A DNA stretch of 64,000 nt from Paenibacillus glacialis (GTDB lineage: Bacteria > Bacillota > Bacilli > Paenibacillales > Paenibacillaceae), in the NCBI RefSeq assembly GCF_001637205.1, contig NZ_LVJH01000002.1, positions 1-64,000 of the forward strand, given 5' to 3'. Under the pieces are notes generated by a model, which made no database searches, was not told the DNA's origin, and saw only the letters and a list, made by a program, of their open reading frames with translations. Below are positions 56,130 to 64,000 of this stretch, piece after piece. Within the stretch, counting starts at the first letter, position 1. Every line of letters starts with the position of its first letter. The translations under genes and the position numbers were made by a program.

Positions 56130-56241
56130 AAGTTTTTTGAGCGACTCTCCTTGATTTAGCATCGAAAAAACTTACTTCGGAAGCATACGCTTTGTTTTTA
56201 TTTTTTTGAGCTACTTTTCTGGAACTAGCTTCGGAAGCATC
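56130..56241 (+). repeat. Dispersed intergenic repeat, copy 3, in the HAD-DUF456 gap
   Basis: AAGTTTTTT (56130-56138) and AAAAAACTT (56165-56173) are inverted. The latter leads into CTTCGGAAGCATACGC (56175-56190), matching the copy at 43260-43285. A further AGCTTCGGAAGCATCC lies at 56227-56242, at the end of the HAD gene frame. The element fills the 128-bp gap. Confidence 0.6.
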
Positions 56242-56988
56242 CTATAACTCAAAAATATACTTCTTAATCACTTCTACAATTCCATCATCATTGTTGCTCG
56301 CTACGACAACATCGGCGACGTCTTGTACTTGCGCTTGCGCATTTCCCATTGCAACGCCAAGTCCACACTGCTGAATAGCGGCCACATCATTCAAGCTATC
56401 TCCTACTGCAATAACTTCTGACATCTCAATATCTAGTAACTTACATACCTCGGCAATACCTGAAGCCTTATTACAGCCCTCCGGATTAATCTCAAGGTTG
56501 AATGGTGAGGAGTTCGTAATCTCAAGTCCATCCATGTCCTGTAGCTTCATCAATATTTGATGCCGGATATCGTCATCCTCCGTATGATAACCAAATTTTA
56601 ACCACTCACTATCTTCAAGATGCTGATTACTCCAGTTGTCTTTATTATAGACATCCTGTACGGAATAAGCCCAGAACCAAGTATCAAAAGATAACGCAAT
56701 TTCATGTAACTCTTTAATCCGCTGTACATCAAATAAAGAACGACGATGAAGTTGATGGGGTGCCTTCCAAACTTCACTCCCATTCACCGTGACCATAGGC
56801 GTTGAGAGCCCTAATTGTTCGCCAAATGGTAATGCACTTTCGAAAGATCGACCTGTAGAAAGACATACATGCACACCTCTATCGGTTGCGTTCTTAATCC
56901 ATTTCATCGTTTCTGGTGAAATCTGATGCTCATCATTTAGAAGCGTGCCATCCATATCTAGTGCCAAACACTTATATTTCATATTCAT
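56242..56988 (-). CDS. HAD-superfamily (Cof-type) phosphatase
   Basis: The 248-residue protein has the catalytic DMDGTLL at 11-17, STGR near 44, the conserved Lys in the GCNKASG region and GDSLNDVAAI near 197-206. The Cof type hydrolyses small sugar phosphates or nucleotides; the substrate cannot be told. The protein is somewhat shorter than typical Cof members (~270). Confidence 0.88.
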   Translation of the reverse strand: MNMKYKCLALDMDGTLLNDEHQISPETMKWIKNATDRGVHVCLSTGRSFESALPFGEQLGLSTPMVTVNGSEVWKAPHQLHRRSLFDVQRIKELHEIALSFDTWFWAYSVQDVYNKDNWSNQHLEDSEWLKFGYHTEDDDIRHQILMKLQDMDGLEITNSSPFNLEINPEGCNKASGIAEVCKLLDIEMSEVIAVGDSLNDVAAIQQCGLGVAMGNAQAQVQDVADVVVASNNDDGIVEVIKKYIFEL

Positions 56989-57044
56989 CGTAGTTTCCTT
57001 TCCAGTACATTCTTAACAACACATTTCGTACATTGAGCTAAGAT

Positions 57045-59096
57045 TTACTCCACACTTCCATCACCTGTGGTATCCTTCTTGCCCTTAGGTATTCCGTCCA
57101 ATCCATAAACTTCATCATAAGCATCAAAAATTTTACGTGCAACTGGAGCGGCACTTTGGGATCCAAAGCCACCTTCAGGAATCATAACAGCTACAGCCAA
57201 CACTGGATTTTCCCGTGGAGCATAGGCAATAAACACACCGTTATCTACTAATTCCCTACCTACTTGTTGGGTAGAGGTTCCTGTTTTCCGAGCAAAGTCA
57301 TAAGGAAAGTCGCCAAATGCAGACACTTTACTATTCATACCTCTTTTAACCACATTCCAATAGGACTTCTCGAAATCCACGACATTCAACACTTCAGGTT
57401 GGAATTGTTGGACCACATTTCCAGCATTGTCAGTAATTTTACTCACAATCTGAGGCTTCATTCGTTTCCCTTCATTTGCAAGTGTAGCTGTATATTGTGC
57501 AAGTTGAAGTGTTGTATATTTCCCCTGCTGTCCGAATGATGCATACGCCATCCTAGACTGCGTACTTTCATTTTTGTTCATATACTCACGTAATCCGTTC
57601 TGCTCTCCAGGGAGACCACTTCCCGTAACAACACCGAGACCGAAATCCGTCATATACTTATCCCATTTATCAATGGCTCCAGCTCCATATTTACTATTTA
57701 GGGGAAGCCCTACTTTATCCACCATAAACGCATTTGATGAATGTTCAAGGGCTCCAGCAGGGCTCAAAGGACCATAAACATGCCCTCCCGAATTCTGAAT
57801 TCGAGCCTGATGCCCTTCCTTACCAAAGTAAGCCGCACCTTTGTCATAATACGTATAATTCTTCGAAAAGAATCCTTCCTTTAAGCCAATAAGCACACTA
57901 AGAGGCTTAATCGTTGAACCCAAAAGAACAACAGACTCTGGATGGTATCCTTTTTTACCCGAATTAAAAGAACGAATGGTTCCATTCTGGTAAATATACT
58001 CAATATTTTTCCAATTATCTGAAGATACGGCTCCCGATCCCCAAACATTGGTATCATAATCTGGCATACTAGCCATAGCCACTATCTTGCCGGTCTTCAC
58101 TTCCATAGCCACAGCGAAACCAGTGGTAGCATCTCGATGTAGTTTCCCAGATACAGCATTCTTATGTAACCAATCTAATTGGTCCATAATCGCTTGCTCT
58201 GTCTTCATTTGAACCTCTTTGTTAATCGTTGACCACACATCATGTCCTTTTTCGGGAGGGATGATATCATCCACACCTTCAGGCATATTACGAGGATCAA
58301 CAGGTATTTCCATATATCCATTCTTTCCACGTAGCTCATCTTGGTACATCAATTCTAATCCATCAAACCCAACAAACTCGGATTCACTATACATTAAACC
58401 CGGATCTTTCTGAGTACCATTCTTCATTTCATCCGTAATTGTCTGATATTTATCTAATGTTTTAGATCTTTTGAAATCTTTAATATAACCTATGGTTTGA
58501 ACAGCCACGGTGTCAGGATCATATTGCCTCTTATTTTCTTCAACAATCGTAATCCCTTGATATTCGGATTTATGTTCCATAAAGTAAGCATACTCTTTAT
58601 CCGTAATATCCATCTTAATTCTTCTCGGTACATACCCAGAATATAATCTGTAGTTTAAGTCCAACGCCTTCAAGATATCTTCTTTAGTTAAGATTTCCCC
58701 GTTAGGGTCACCATATTCTTTAAAAGCCGCTGCTAAATCCTCAGCCAACTTCTCAACTTCAGGATAGTTGTCTCGCTTCTTGCCACCTTCAAGATCACTA
58801 TAATTACTCTTCAAAGTAACATACATGGACAGTGTTGGTGTAGAATAGGCCAACTTCACACCCTTGTCATCATATATAATCCCTCTAGCTGGAGAAATAG
58901 GTACATTCTTTACATCTCTACTCGTTTCTTCTCCTTTTAGCATCGGGCCCTCAACAAACTGTAATATAGCCAAACGTACGATAATAACACAAAATATAAG
59001 GAACGTACTGAAAAAAAACAGATTGATACGCAGATTAAAACTATCTTTATGTTTAGGTGATTCTTGCTGCGTTCGATCCGGCACGTAGTCGCTCAC
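57045..59096 (-). CDS. Class B penicillin-binding protein (PBP2-type transpeptidase)
   Basis: The 683-residue protein has a short cytoplasmic tail, one membrane anchor (~24-48), a PBP dimerisation domain and a transpeptidase domain. Catalytic motifs are STIK at 394-397, SSN at 453-455 and KTGT at 604-607. Class B PBPs cross-link peptidoglycan for elongation; the PbpA/PbpH group is the closest fit. GTG start with AAAGGAGG upstream. Gene order puts it upstream of the HAD, DUF456 and MurJ genes on the same strand. Confidence 0.93.
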   Translation of the reverse strand: MSDYVPDRTQQESPKHKDSFNLRINLFFFSTFLIFCVIIVRLAILQFVEGPMLKGEETSRDVKNVPISPARGIIYDDKGVKLAYSTPTLSMYVTLKSNYSDLEGGKKRDNYPEVEKLAEDLAAAFKEYGDPNGEILTKEDILKALDLNYRLYSGYVPRRIKMDITDKEYAYFMEHKSEYQGITIVEENKRQYDPDTVAVQTIGYIKDFKRSKTLDKYQTITDEMKNGTQKDPGLMYSESEFVGFDGLELMYQDELRGKNGYMEIPVDPRNMPEGVDDIIPPEKGHDVWSTINKEVQMKTEQAIMDQLDWLHKNAVSGKLHRDATTGFAVAMEVKTGKIVAMASMPDYDTNVWGSGAVSSDNWKNIEYIYQNGTIRSFNSGKKGYHPESVVLLGSTIKPLSVLIGLKEGFFSKNYTYYDKGAAYFGKEGHQARIQNSGGHVYGPLSPAGALEHSSNAFMVDKVGLPLNSKYGAGAIDKWDKYMTDFGLGVVTGSGLPGEQNGLREYMNKNESTQSRMAYASFGQQGKYTTLQLAQYTATLANEGKRMKPQIVSKITDNAGNVVQQFQPEVLNVVDFEKSYWNVVKRGMNSKVSAFGDFPYDFARKTGTSTQQVGRELVDNGVFIAYAPRENPVLAVAVMIPEGGFGSQSAAPVARKIFDAYDEVYGLDGIPKGKKDTTGDGSVE

Positions 59097-59236
59097 CGGT
59101 TGTCCTCCTTTAGATATTAACCACTCTCAATGTTCATTTTCGTGAAAATGTCTTTCTCATTCTATCATAAAACAACACTACCTTCACCATCACCCATGTT
59201 CTTAACATCATGTATCATATCTTATGAAACAGAAAT

Positions 59237-59278
59237 ATAAGAGGCTAAATTGTCATTGTTGACAATTTAGCCTCTTAT
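59237..59278 (-). terminator. Terminator of the HTH gene
   Basis: ATAAGAGGCTAAATTGTCA pairs with its exact complement around a 4-nt loop, giving a 19-bp stem. It lies between the HTH stop (59299) and the PBP start. Flanks are A/T-rich, and the stem reads the same way on either strand. Confidence 0.82.
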
Positions 59279-59298
59279 TTTCATGCATCCTTGAAGAA

Positions 59299-59655
59299 TT
59301 ATTGGAAATCCGAATTATTTTTATAACTTACAGCCATAACTTTTTCATATGCGCTTTCGAAATCTTCAGGAAGGAGAGGTTTGATCTGTTCCATAATATT
59401 GGATAGTGAGGCAAAGGCTTGCATTTCTTTCTCCGTCCAATCTAACGGATATAATGAAAAATCACCAATGAACTTATACCCCTTACCATACCCTTGGTGA
59501 ACGATAGGAATATGCATCGCACTCAACACATCCATATCACGATAGATGGTACGTTCAGTTGTTCCACATCGTTCAGCAAGCTCACGAGCTAGAACTCCAG
59601 GCATGGCTTGTACAAGAGTAATGATACGCATGATACGAATTAGTCTGTCTGTCAT
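59299..59655 (-). CDS. Short HTH (DeoR/YafY N-terminal type) regulator
   Basis: About 118 residues. The HTH_11-type helix-turn-helix is at ~8-60 (ARELAERCGTTERTIYRDMDVL), followed by the beta wing (GYGKGYKF). The usual C-terminal WYL or sugar-binding domain of larger relatives is absent; only ~50 helical residues follow. AAGGGG lies just upstream of the ATG at 59655, so a start at 59688 is less likely. Target unknown. Confidence 0.78.
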   Translation of the reverse strand: MTDRLIRIMRIITLVQAMPGVLARELAERCGTTERTIYRDMDVLSAMHIPIVHQGYGKGYKFIGDFSLYPLDWTEKEMQAFASLSNIMEQIKPLLPEDFESAYEKVMAVSYKNNSDFQ

Positions 59656-59832
59656 ATTTTCCCCTTGGATGTAGTTATTTGTACTCATATAAAAATACTA
59701 TAACTAGTCCTTTCGACTATTTACCAGGGATGTCCTTCTTTTCAAACTTCAAATCATGCAACTATTTTCCTATTATATTTGATAGTCCCTCGCGAGTACC
59801 ATCATTCATTTACCCTTCAAGTAATACTATAG

Positions 59833-60501
59833 TTATGTACCTCCATATATCTCAATGATACGATACAGCTTTTCTGCCTCTTCAATCAGACTCATATCAC
59901 CTGATTGAACAGCACACAATAACAATTCATCTCCTTTCCTTCTTAATATAAATTCGGCATATTCTGGATCGCCTAATTCGTATATTTCTATCGCTTCTTT
60001 CATTATCGTAGAAGTTTTAAGAAGCTTCACTTGCTTCTCAACTTTAAAGTTGCCTGTCTTTCGCAGGAGTCCCAAATTGTATGTATAATTCATATAAATC
60101 TCCTCAACAGCTTGTTCCTTCATTCGTTCATTATTAGAGCCTTTGTATCTCCATTGGACAGATATCACAGGACGTTTACACGCGAAATGTGGCTTAAAGG
60201 AGCATTCAATAACTACACTCTGCTTCTTATCAGTATATAAATGTCCTAGTGAAAGTATTAAAGATGATTGTGGTGGTCCCAAAACTCCTTTACACCCGTA
60301 AGTACGAACAACTTTGATACCTGGTTCGAGCCATATATTCAATTCCACATCCCGTGCATAAAGTTTAGACACTGATGGTGTACGGTTTGCGTTCAGTTCA
60401 GACATATTCCACTCAATTAGTAAAAATACACTATCGGCTCCGGTAGCATATATATATGAATGGTTCCATGTATATGTAGCTTTAATATTTGCTATATACA
60501 C
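59833..60501 (-). CDS. VWA-family protein without a recognisable VWA domain
   Basis: About 222 residues. The N-terminus (ATYTWNHSYIYATGADSVFLLIEW) resembles the strand that precedes the VWA domain in bacterial VWA proteins. The region YARDVELNIWLEPGIKVVRTYG ... LGHLYTDKKQSVVIE resembles the beta domain that follows it, and the C-terminal helices (MKEAIEIYELGDPEYAEFIL) the usual tail. The ~170-residue VWA domain with its DxSxS metal site is missing, replaced by about 15 residues. GTG start with AGGAGG 8 nt upstream. No frameshift is visible. The homology is from memory of the family and moderate. Confidence 0.6.
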   Translation of the reverse strand: MYIANIKATYTWNHSYIYATGADSVFLLIEWNMSELNANRTPSVSKLYARDVELNIWLEPGIKVVRTYGCKGVLGPPQSSLILSLGHLYTDKKQSVVIECSFKPHFACKRPVISVQWRYKGSNNERMKEQAVEEIYMNYTYNLGLLRKTGNFKVEKQVKLLKTSTIMKEAIEIYELGDPEYAEFILRRKGDELLLCAVQSGDMSLIEEAEKLYRIIEIYGGT

Positions 60502-60655
60502 CCCTCCCACCTCCTAGTTCTTACTAATATACCAATATCAGAATGACATCACCTTGTCAGGGAACACATGTTTCCGGAATAATTAACGATCCCCCCTCCA
60601 CCTAGCCAACTACACGTCAAGACTCCACACATAACATAATCCTCATCCCTTTGTA

Positions 60656-60703
60656 CTGTAAAAAAAGGGCTACCTCCTCATAATGAGGAATAGCCCTTTT
60701 GGT
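60656..60703 (-). terminator. Terminator of the LPXTG adhesin gene
   Basis: AAAAGGGCTA and TAGCCCTTTT flank an inner TCCTCAT/ATGAGGA stem. On the minus strand seven T follow. It begins 19 bp after the stop. Confidence 0.88.
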
Positions 60704-60718
60704 ACGCACATATTCTCA

Positions 60719-63700
60719 TTACTTTCTCTGCAACTGTTTCTTTCTGAAGAATAACAACAGAGCACCTAAAATGATGAATCCGAATCCTGTAAGTTGAAGC
60801 GGTAGATGACTTGATTCTCCTGTTTGAGGAAGTGTATTTTGGGAGTGAGTTTTACCTGTGTTCTCAGAAATACCATCTGTTCCACCTCTAGGTATATCAT
60901 TTACATCAACCTCAACGAGGACTTCCTCTTCATTTCCATCTTTATCGGTAACGATGATCGTGAATGAATCTTTACCGACATAGTCTTTTTTAGGTTTGTA
61001 TACCCAATTTCCTTTCGGATCTACAGTGACCTTTCCGTTCTTAGGTTGTTTGCTTATCTTCGGTGTAGTATCTTTTGGAACTTCAACCTTGCCTTTAACT
61101 GGAGTTTCTTTCGTTGTTACCACTTTCTCATCAGGTATTACCGGTTTCACTGGCTTAGGATCTATCGGTGTACCCGGAGTAGGATCTACCGGTTCACCTG
61201 GTTTTGGATCCACTGGTGTAATCGGAGTTGGGTCCACTGGTATGATCGGTGTTGGATCTACTGGTATGCCTGGGTTACCTGGTCCAGTTGGACCACTTGG
61301 ATCTACTGGAGTTGAAATTCTATTGTTTGTCTTTTCGACTAATACAGTTTCAGTTTGCTTATCAGTGATCTCAAATGCTACTGGTGTTTTGTCTAATAGA
61401 TAACCAAAAGGTGCTTTAATTTCAATGAGCTGATATTTATTTGATACTAAACTTTCTAACAATAGTTCACCATTTACATCAGTCGTTAACTTAGCTTCAT
61501 CTATGCCTGGAACAACTTTATACACAAAGTTTCCATCTTTATCAAAAATTTTCGTCTCTTCTCTTAATTCAAAGACAGCCCCTTGAATCTTCTGACTTCT
61601 GATCGAATTATATTTGGTTAATTTGACTGAACGATCGTTTTCTTTATTTTCAATCGTCAATGTTGTTTCTGCTTTTGTAATTAACACTTCTCTATTAGCT
61701 ACTTCAATAACGTAACCGTCCGCTTTTGTCTCTACCACTGTATATGGACCATAAGGTAAGTTAGTGAACTCGATTACGCCGTTTATATCAGTAGTTTTAG
61801 CAGCAACGACTACATCTGCATGATCACGAAGCTCAAATTCTACACCTTGTATAACTGACTGGTCCTTAGCATTAACCTTTGTGATAACTAGCTTACCGTC
61901 GGTACCTTGAGCATTCTTGTGGTCTAGTTCTAATACTTTGGTTTGATTAGCAACAATCTTAACAGCAATCGGTTTAGCATCGACTACATAAAAGTCTGGA
62001 GCTGCTATTTCTACTAATTCATAGTCTCCTGAAGGTAGATCACCTTTAGCAATTCTTCCAAGGCTGTTTGTTGTTAATGTGTCGATTAGCGTTCCATTCA
62101 ATTTCAATTCAAAAACTGCGCCTTTCAACTTCTTCGTTGAATCAGTTGCGTCAACTTTCGTTAATTCAAATCCTTGACGAATAGTTTCATTTATAATTGT
62201 AAACGTGTTTGATACATCTTTAAACTTAATCTCTTTGCCTTTTGGAGCTCCAAACTCGGGATCAATTAGATAGCCGCTCGGCACTGATACTTCTTTTAAC
62301 ATATAAGGCAGCCCAGCATTTGTATTATTATACTTATAGTTTCTAGTAGTTGAAACTTCTCCATTTACATCTGTCGTAAGTTTTTCAAGGAGAGTCGTAC
62401 CAGATGCATTATAAAGTTCGAATACGACGCCTGCTATCGGTTGATTTAAATCATCTATTTTAACAATTTTAATCTTCCCAATACCTGTAGACGCCCCTCC
62501 GCCTGCTCCAGCTAAAGAAACGATTACGCCTTCTTTACTATCTGAACCTTTTACAGTAGAAGATTGACCTGCAAATTCGACTTTATTCTCGATTCGTTGG
62601 CCCGTATCCGTGTTAATATACGATTCATACTCCAAAATATAAGCAGTGTTCAGTGCTTTCTTGAATGTTATAATAAATGTGTTTCCTGTGACTACTAAAT
62701 CATAGTCATTTTTATCTACTTTAACATTTGTTTTATTAATAGTACCGCTATTATTTGGAGATATATCCGTTTTATAGAGCTTTAACGAATCTTTAAGCAA
62801 AATTTGTTTATCGGATAATGTATCTGTTAATATTGAGCCAGCTGCCACGTAGGATTGGCTACGGTTAATATTAACGGTCCAAGAAGCAATATCTGATCCT
62901 AGGAACTTTTGTTTACCTGTTTTGTTAATATACTCTCCACCGTTTTTAGGTGTTACACTAATTGATTTTGTAAAACGTTGAGGTCCATTTTCACCGTCAT
63001 GCATCGTTGCATTATTCGAATATGTGCCTTTGACTGGATAGTTACCATCAAGACTTGTTTTGTACGTAATTCGATATGCATTTTTACCAATAGTATTCAG
63101 ATCTAATACAAAACCTTTACCATCAGCATTTAGTTGAAATTGTCCTTCTGTTAGCGTAACTTCGCCACCAACATCTGTTACCTTGTTATTAACTGGGTCA
63201 AGTGTCAACTTACTCACTTTCAAAGAATTTTCTACAAATGTTTGATCACCTGTATAATTATCTTTGATCACCGCATCTTGAATATCGAAAAGATTGTAGT
63301 TCACATCAATCATCCAAGTGATTGTTTTGTCTTTGGCGTTATAATCCCCTTTTTTATTGCCATTTTCAAGGGTATAGCTTTCCGGTGTTACATAATCATA
63401 CTCTGTGATTGGTGTTGGATCCGGTGTTATACCAGGTTCTTTCCAACTTAATGTCGCTTTATTTTCATACTTATTATTTGTTGGCATTCCTACCGTAGGG
63501 TCAAACGATGTAGTATACGTGATTACGTATTTCGAATCAATGGACTCTCCAGCTTTGAGTTCAAGTGTAAATCCTTTTTCATATGCTAAGTCATTCAAAT
63601 CTGCTGCTTTAAGCTCAAATTTTGTGGAATTTTGAATAGCTTGTCCATTAATTTTTATACTATTTGGATCCAATTTCATATGTTTCCCAACGTAATTATC

Positions 63701-64000
63701 CGTAATTACGATATCAGTCATTGTATTCAAGTCTTGATTCAGAACAATCTTCCATTCAATTGTTTTCTTCTGGAAGTCGGACTTGCTTACACTTTTCTCA
63801 AAGATGACTTGATTGATGTTCTTTTCTCCTTCTTTTGACGTGCCATCGTGCATCGTTACTTTATTTTTGACTGTAGTGTCCTCATAGACGCGATTTATTG
63901 CCTTAGTTTGATATTCGATTTCATAAGCTTTATCAATTTGATTGTTAAATTTCAGCTTGAAACCATTATCAAAACCAGTACCGACTCCAGTTAAATTATA
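60719..64000 (-). CDS. LPXTG-anchored adhesin with Cna-B/SpaA repeats, N-terminus beyond window
   Basis: The frame is open to the right edge, so only the C-terminal 1093 residues are seen and the ATG at 63853 is internal. Order from the N-terminal side: collagen-binding-type beta domains with repeated NK/NNATMHDG motifs (64000 to ~62600); four SpaA/Cna-B repeats starting near 62490, 62180, 61900 and 61645 (e.g. ITKVNAKD...GVEFELRD); a proline-rich decapeptide-type repeat (PVDPTPI, ~61310-61150); a cadherin-like strand domain; and the sorting signal LPQTG (60832-60818) with a hydrophobic span and RKKQLQRK tail. Sortase would anchor it to peptidoglycan. Role in adhesion is inferred. Confidence 0.93.
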   Translation of the reverse strand, partial: YNLTGVGTGFDNGFKLKFNNQIDKAYEIEYQTKAINRVYEDTTVKNKVTMHDGTSKEGEKNINQVIFEKSVSKSDFQKKTIEWKIVLNQDLNTMTDIVITDNYVGKHMKLDPNSIKINGQAIQNSTKFELKAADLNDLAYEKGFTLELKAGESIDSKYVITYTTSFDPTVGMPTNNKYENKATLSWKEPGITPDPTPITEYDYVTPESYTLENGNKKGDYNAKDKTITWMIDVNYNLFDIQDAVIKDNYTGDQTFVENSLKVSKLTLDPVNNKVTDVGGEVTLTEGQFQLNADGKGFVLDLNTIGKNAYRITYKTSLDGNYPVKGTYSNNATMHDGENGPQRFTKSISVTPKNGGEYINKTGKQKFLGSDIASWTVNINRSQSYVAAGSILTDTLSDKQILLKDSLKLYKTDISPNNSGTINKTNVKVDKNDYDLVVTGNTFIITFKKALNTAYILEYESYINTDTGQRIENKVEFAGQSSTVKGSDSKEGVIVSLAGAGGGASTGIGKIKIVKIDDLNQPIAGVVFELYNASGTTLLEKLTTDVNGEVSTTRNYKYNNTNAGLPYMLKEVSVPSGYLIDPEFGAPKGKEIKFKDVSNTFTIINETIRQGFELTKVDATDSTKKLKGAVFELKLNGTLIDTLTTNSLGRIAKGDLPSGDYELVEIAAPDFYVVDAKPIAVKIVANQTKVLELDHKNAQGTDGKLVITKVNAKDQSVIQGVEFELRDHADVVVAAKTTDINGVIEFTNLPYGPYTVVETKADGYVIEVANREVLITKAETTLTIENKENDRSVKLTKYNSIRSQKIQGAVFELREETKIFDKDGNFVYKVVPGIDEAKLTTDVNGELLLESLVSNKYQLIEIKAPFGYLLDKTPVAFEITDKQTETVLVEKTNNRISTPVDPSGPTGPGNPGIPVDPTPIIPVDPTPITPVDPKPGEPVDPTPGTPIDPKPVKPVIPDEKVVTTKETPVKGKVEVPKDTTPKISKQPKNGKVTVDPKGNWVYKPKKDYVGKDSFTIIVTDKDGNEEEVLVEVDVNDIPRGGTDGISENTGKTHSQNTLPQTGESSHLPLQLTGFGFIILGALLLFFRKKQLQRK

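Noticed and set aside
63853-63853. ATG at 63853 as the start of the adhesin
   Set aside because: The same frame stays open to the window edge in an identical domain type (NKVTMHDG), so this Met is internal.

Overview
The window looks like a chromosomal segment of a Gram-positive, endospore-forming Bacillales bacterium, most likely Paenibacillus or a close relative. The evidence is moderate to low G+C, strong AGGAGG-type ribosome binding sites with frequent GTG/TTG starts, Bacillus-type gene families (sda, dnaB/dnaI, ecsAB, ktr, HemQ, YumB/YumC/YutJ/YuzB/YutI, YheC/YheD, YjcZ-like) and an LPXTG surface protein. No rRNA, tRNA, CRISPR array, transposase or prophage was seen.

Layout. 1-4.6 kb: the N-terminal 1539 codons of a giant minus-strand decapeptide-repeat protein that runs off the left edge. 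Its distal part is built of near-identical 450-bp blocks. A sigma-K-like promoter precedes it and a YheC/YheD ATP-grasp gene is divergent from it, suggesting a spore-surface locus. 6-12.5 kb: phosphatidylserine decarboxylase, an SDR, AraC and MocR regulators, a flavin/PLP-oxidase-fold protein, an aminotransferase and a 38-codon YjcZ-like ORF. 12.6-17.6 kb: EcsAB, a DEAD-box helicase, an SDR and CheX. 18-22 kb: LysR, PHP phosphatase, GNAT, Tat-type phosphoesterase, DUF3891. 22-26.7 kb: the succinate dehydrogenase operon sdhCAB with a divergent LysR gene. 26.7-29.1 kb: a Ktr potassium transporter operon behind a ydaO-type (c-di-AMP) riboswitch. 29-36.4 kb: CPBP protease, UvrC (with an acidic insert), thioredoxin, DnaB-DnaI.

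36.6-46.1 kb resembles the B. subtilis yui-yum-yut neighbourhood, concerned with heme, Fe-S and quinone redox: YuiB, HemQ, NDH-2 (YumB), ferredoxin/flavodoxin-NADP reductase (YumC), an A-type Fe-S carrier, MqnE of the futalosine menaquinone pathway, YutJ, YuzB and NfuA/YutI. Interleaved are Sda, with a cluster of five DnaA boxes upstream, and a second YheC/YheD gene. 46.4-50.2 kb: an SDR lacking the usual serine and the metNIQ operon behind a complete promoter, SAM-I riboswitch and terminator. 50.2-59.7 kb: HEPN protein, CtaA, a thioredoxin-like protein, DUF2515, MurJ-type flippase, DUF456, HAD phosphatase, a class B PBP and a short HTH protein. 59.8-64 kb: a protein that looks like a VWA-family protein without its VWA domain, and the C-terminal 1094 codons of an LPXTG adhesin that runs off the right edge.

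Most of the middle is ordinary core genome. The parts most worth a second look are the giant repeat protein and its block amplification, the DnaA-box cluster at sda, a 12-8-12 inverted repeat upstream of yumC, a short repeat dispersed through three intergenic regions, the VWA-less protein, and the UvrC insert. Starts were chosen by ribosome binding site, so several genes are given shorter than their maximal reading frame.
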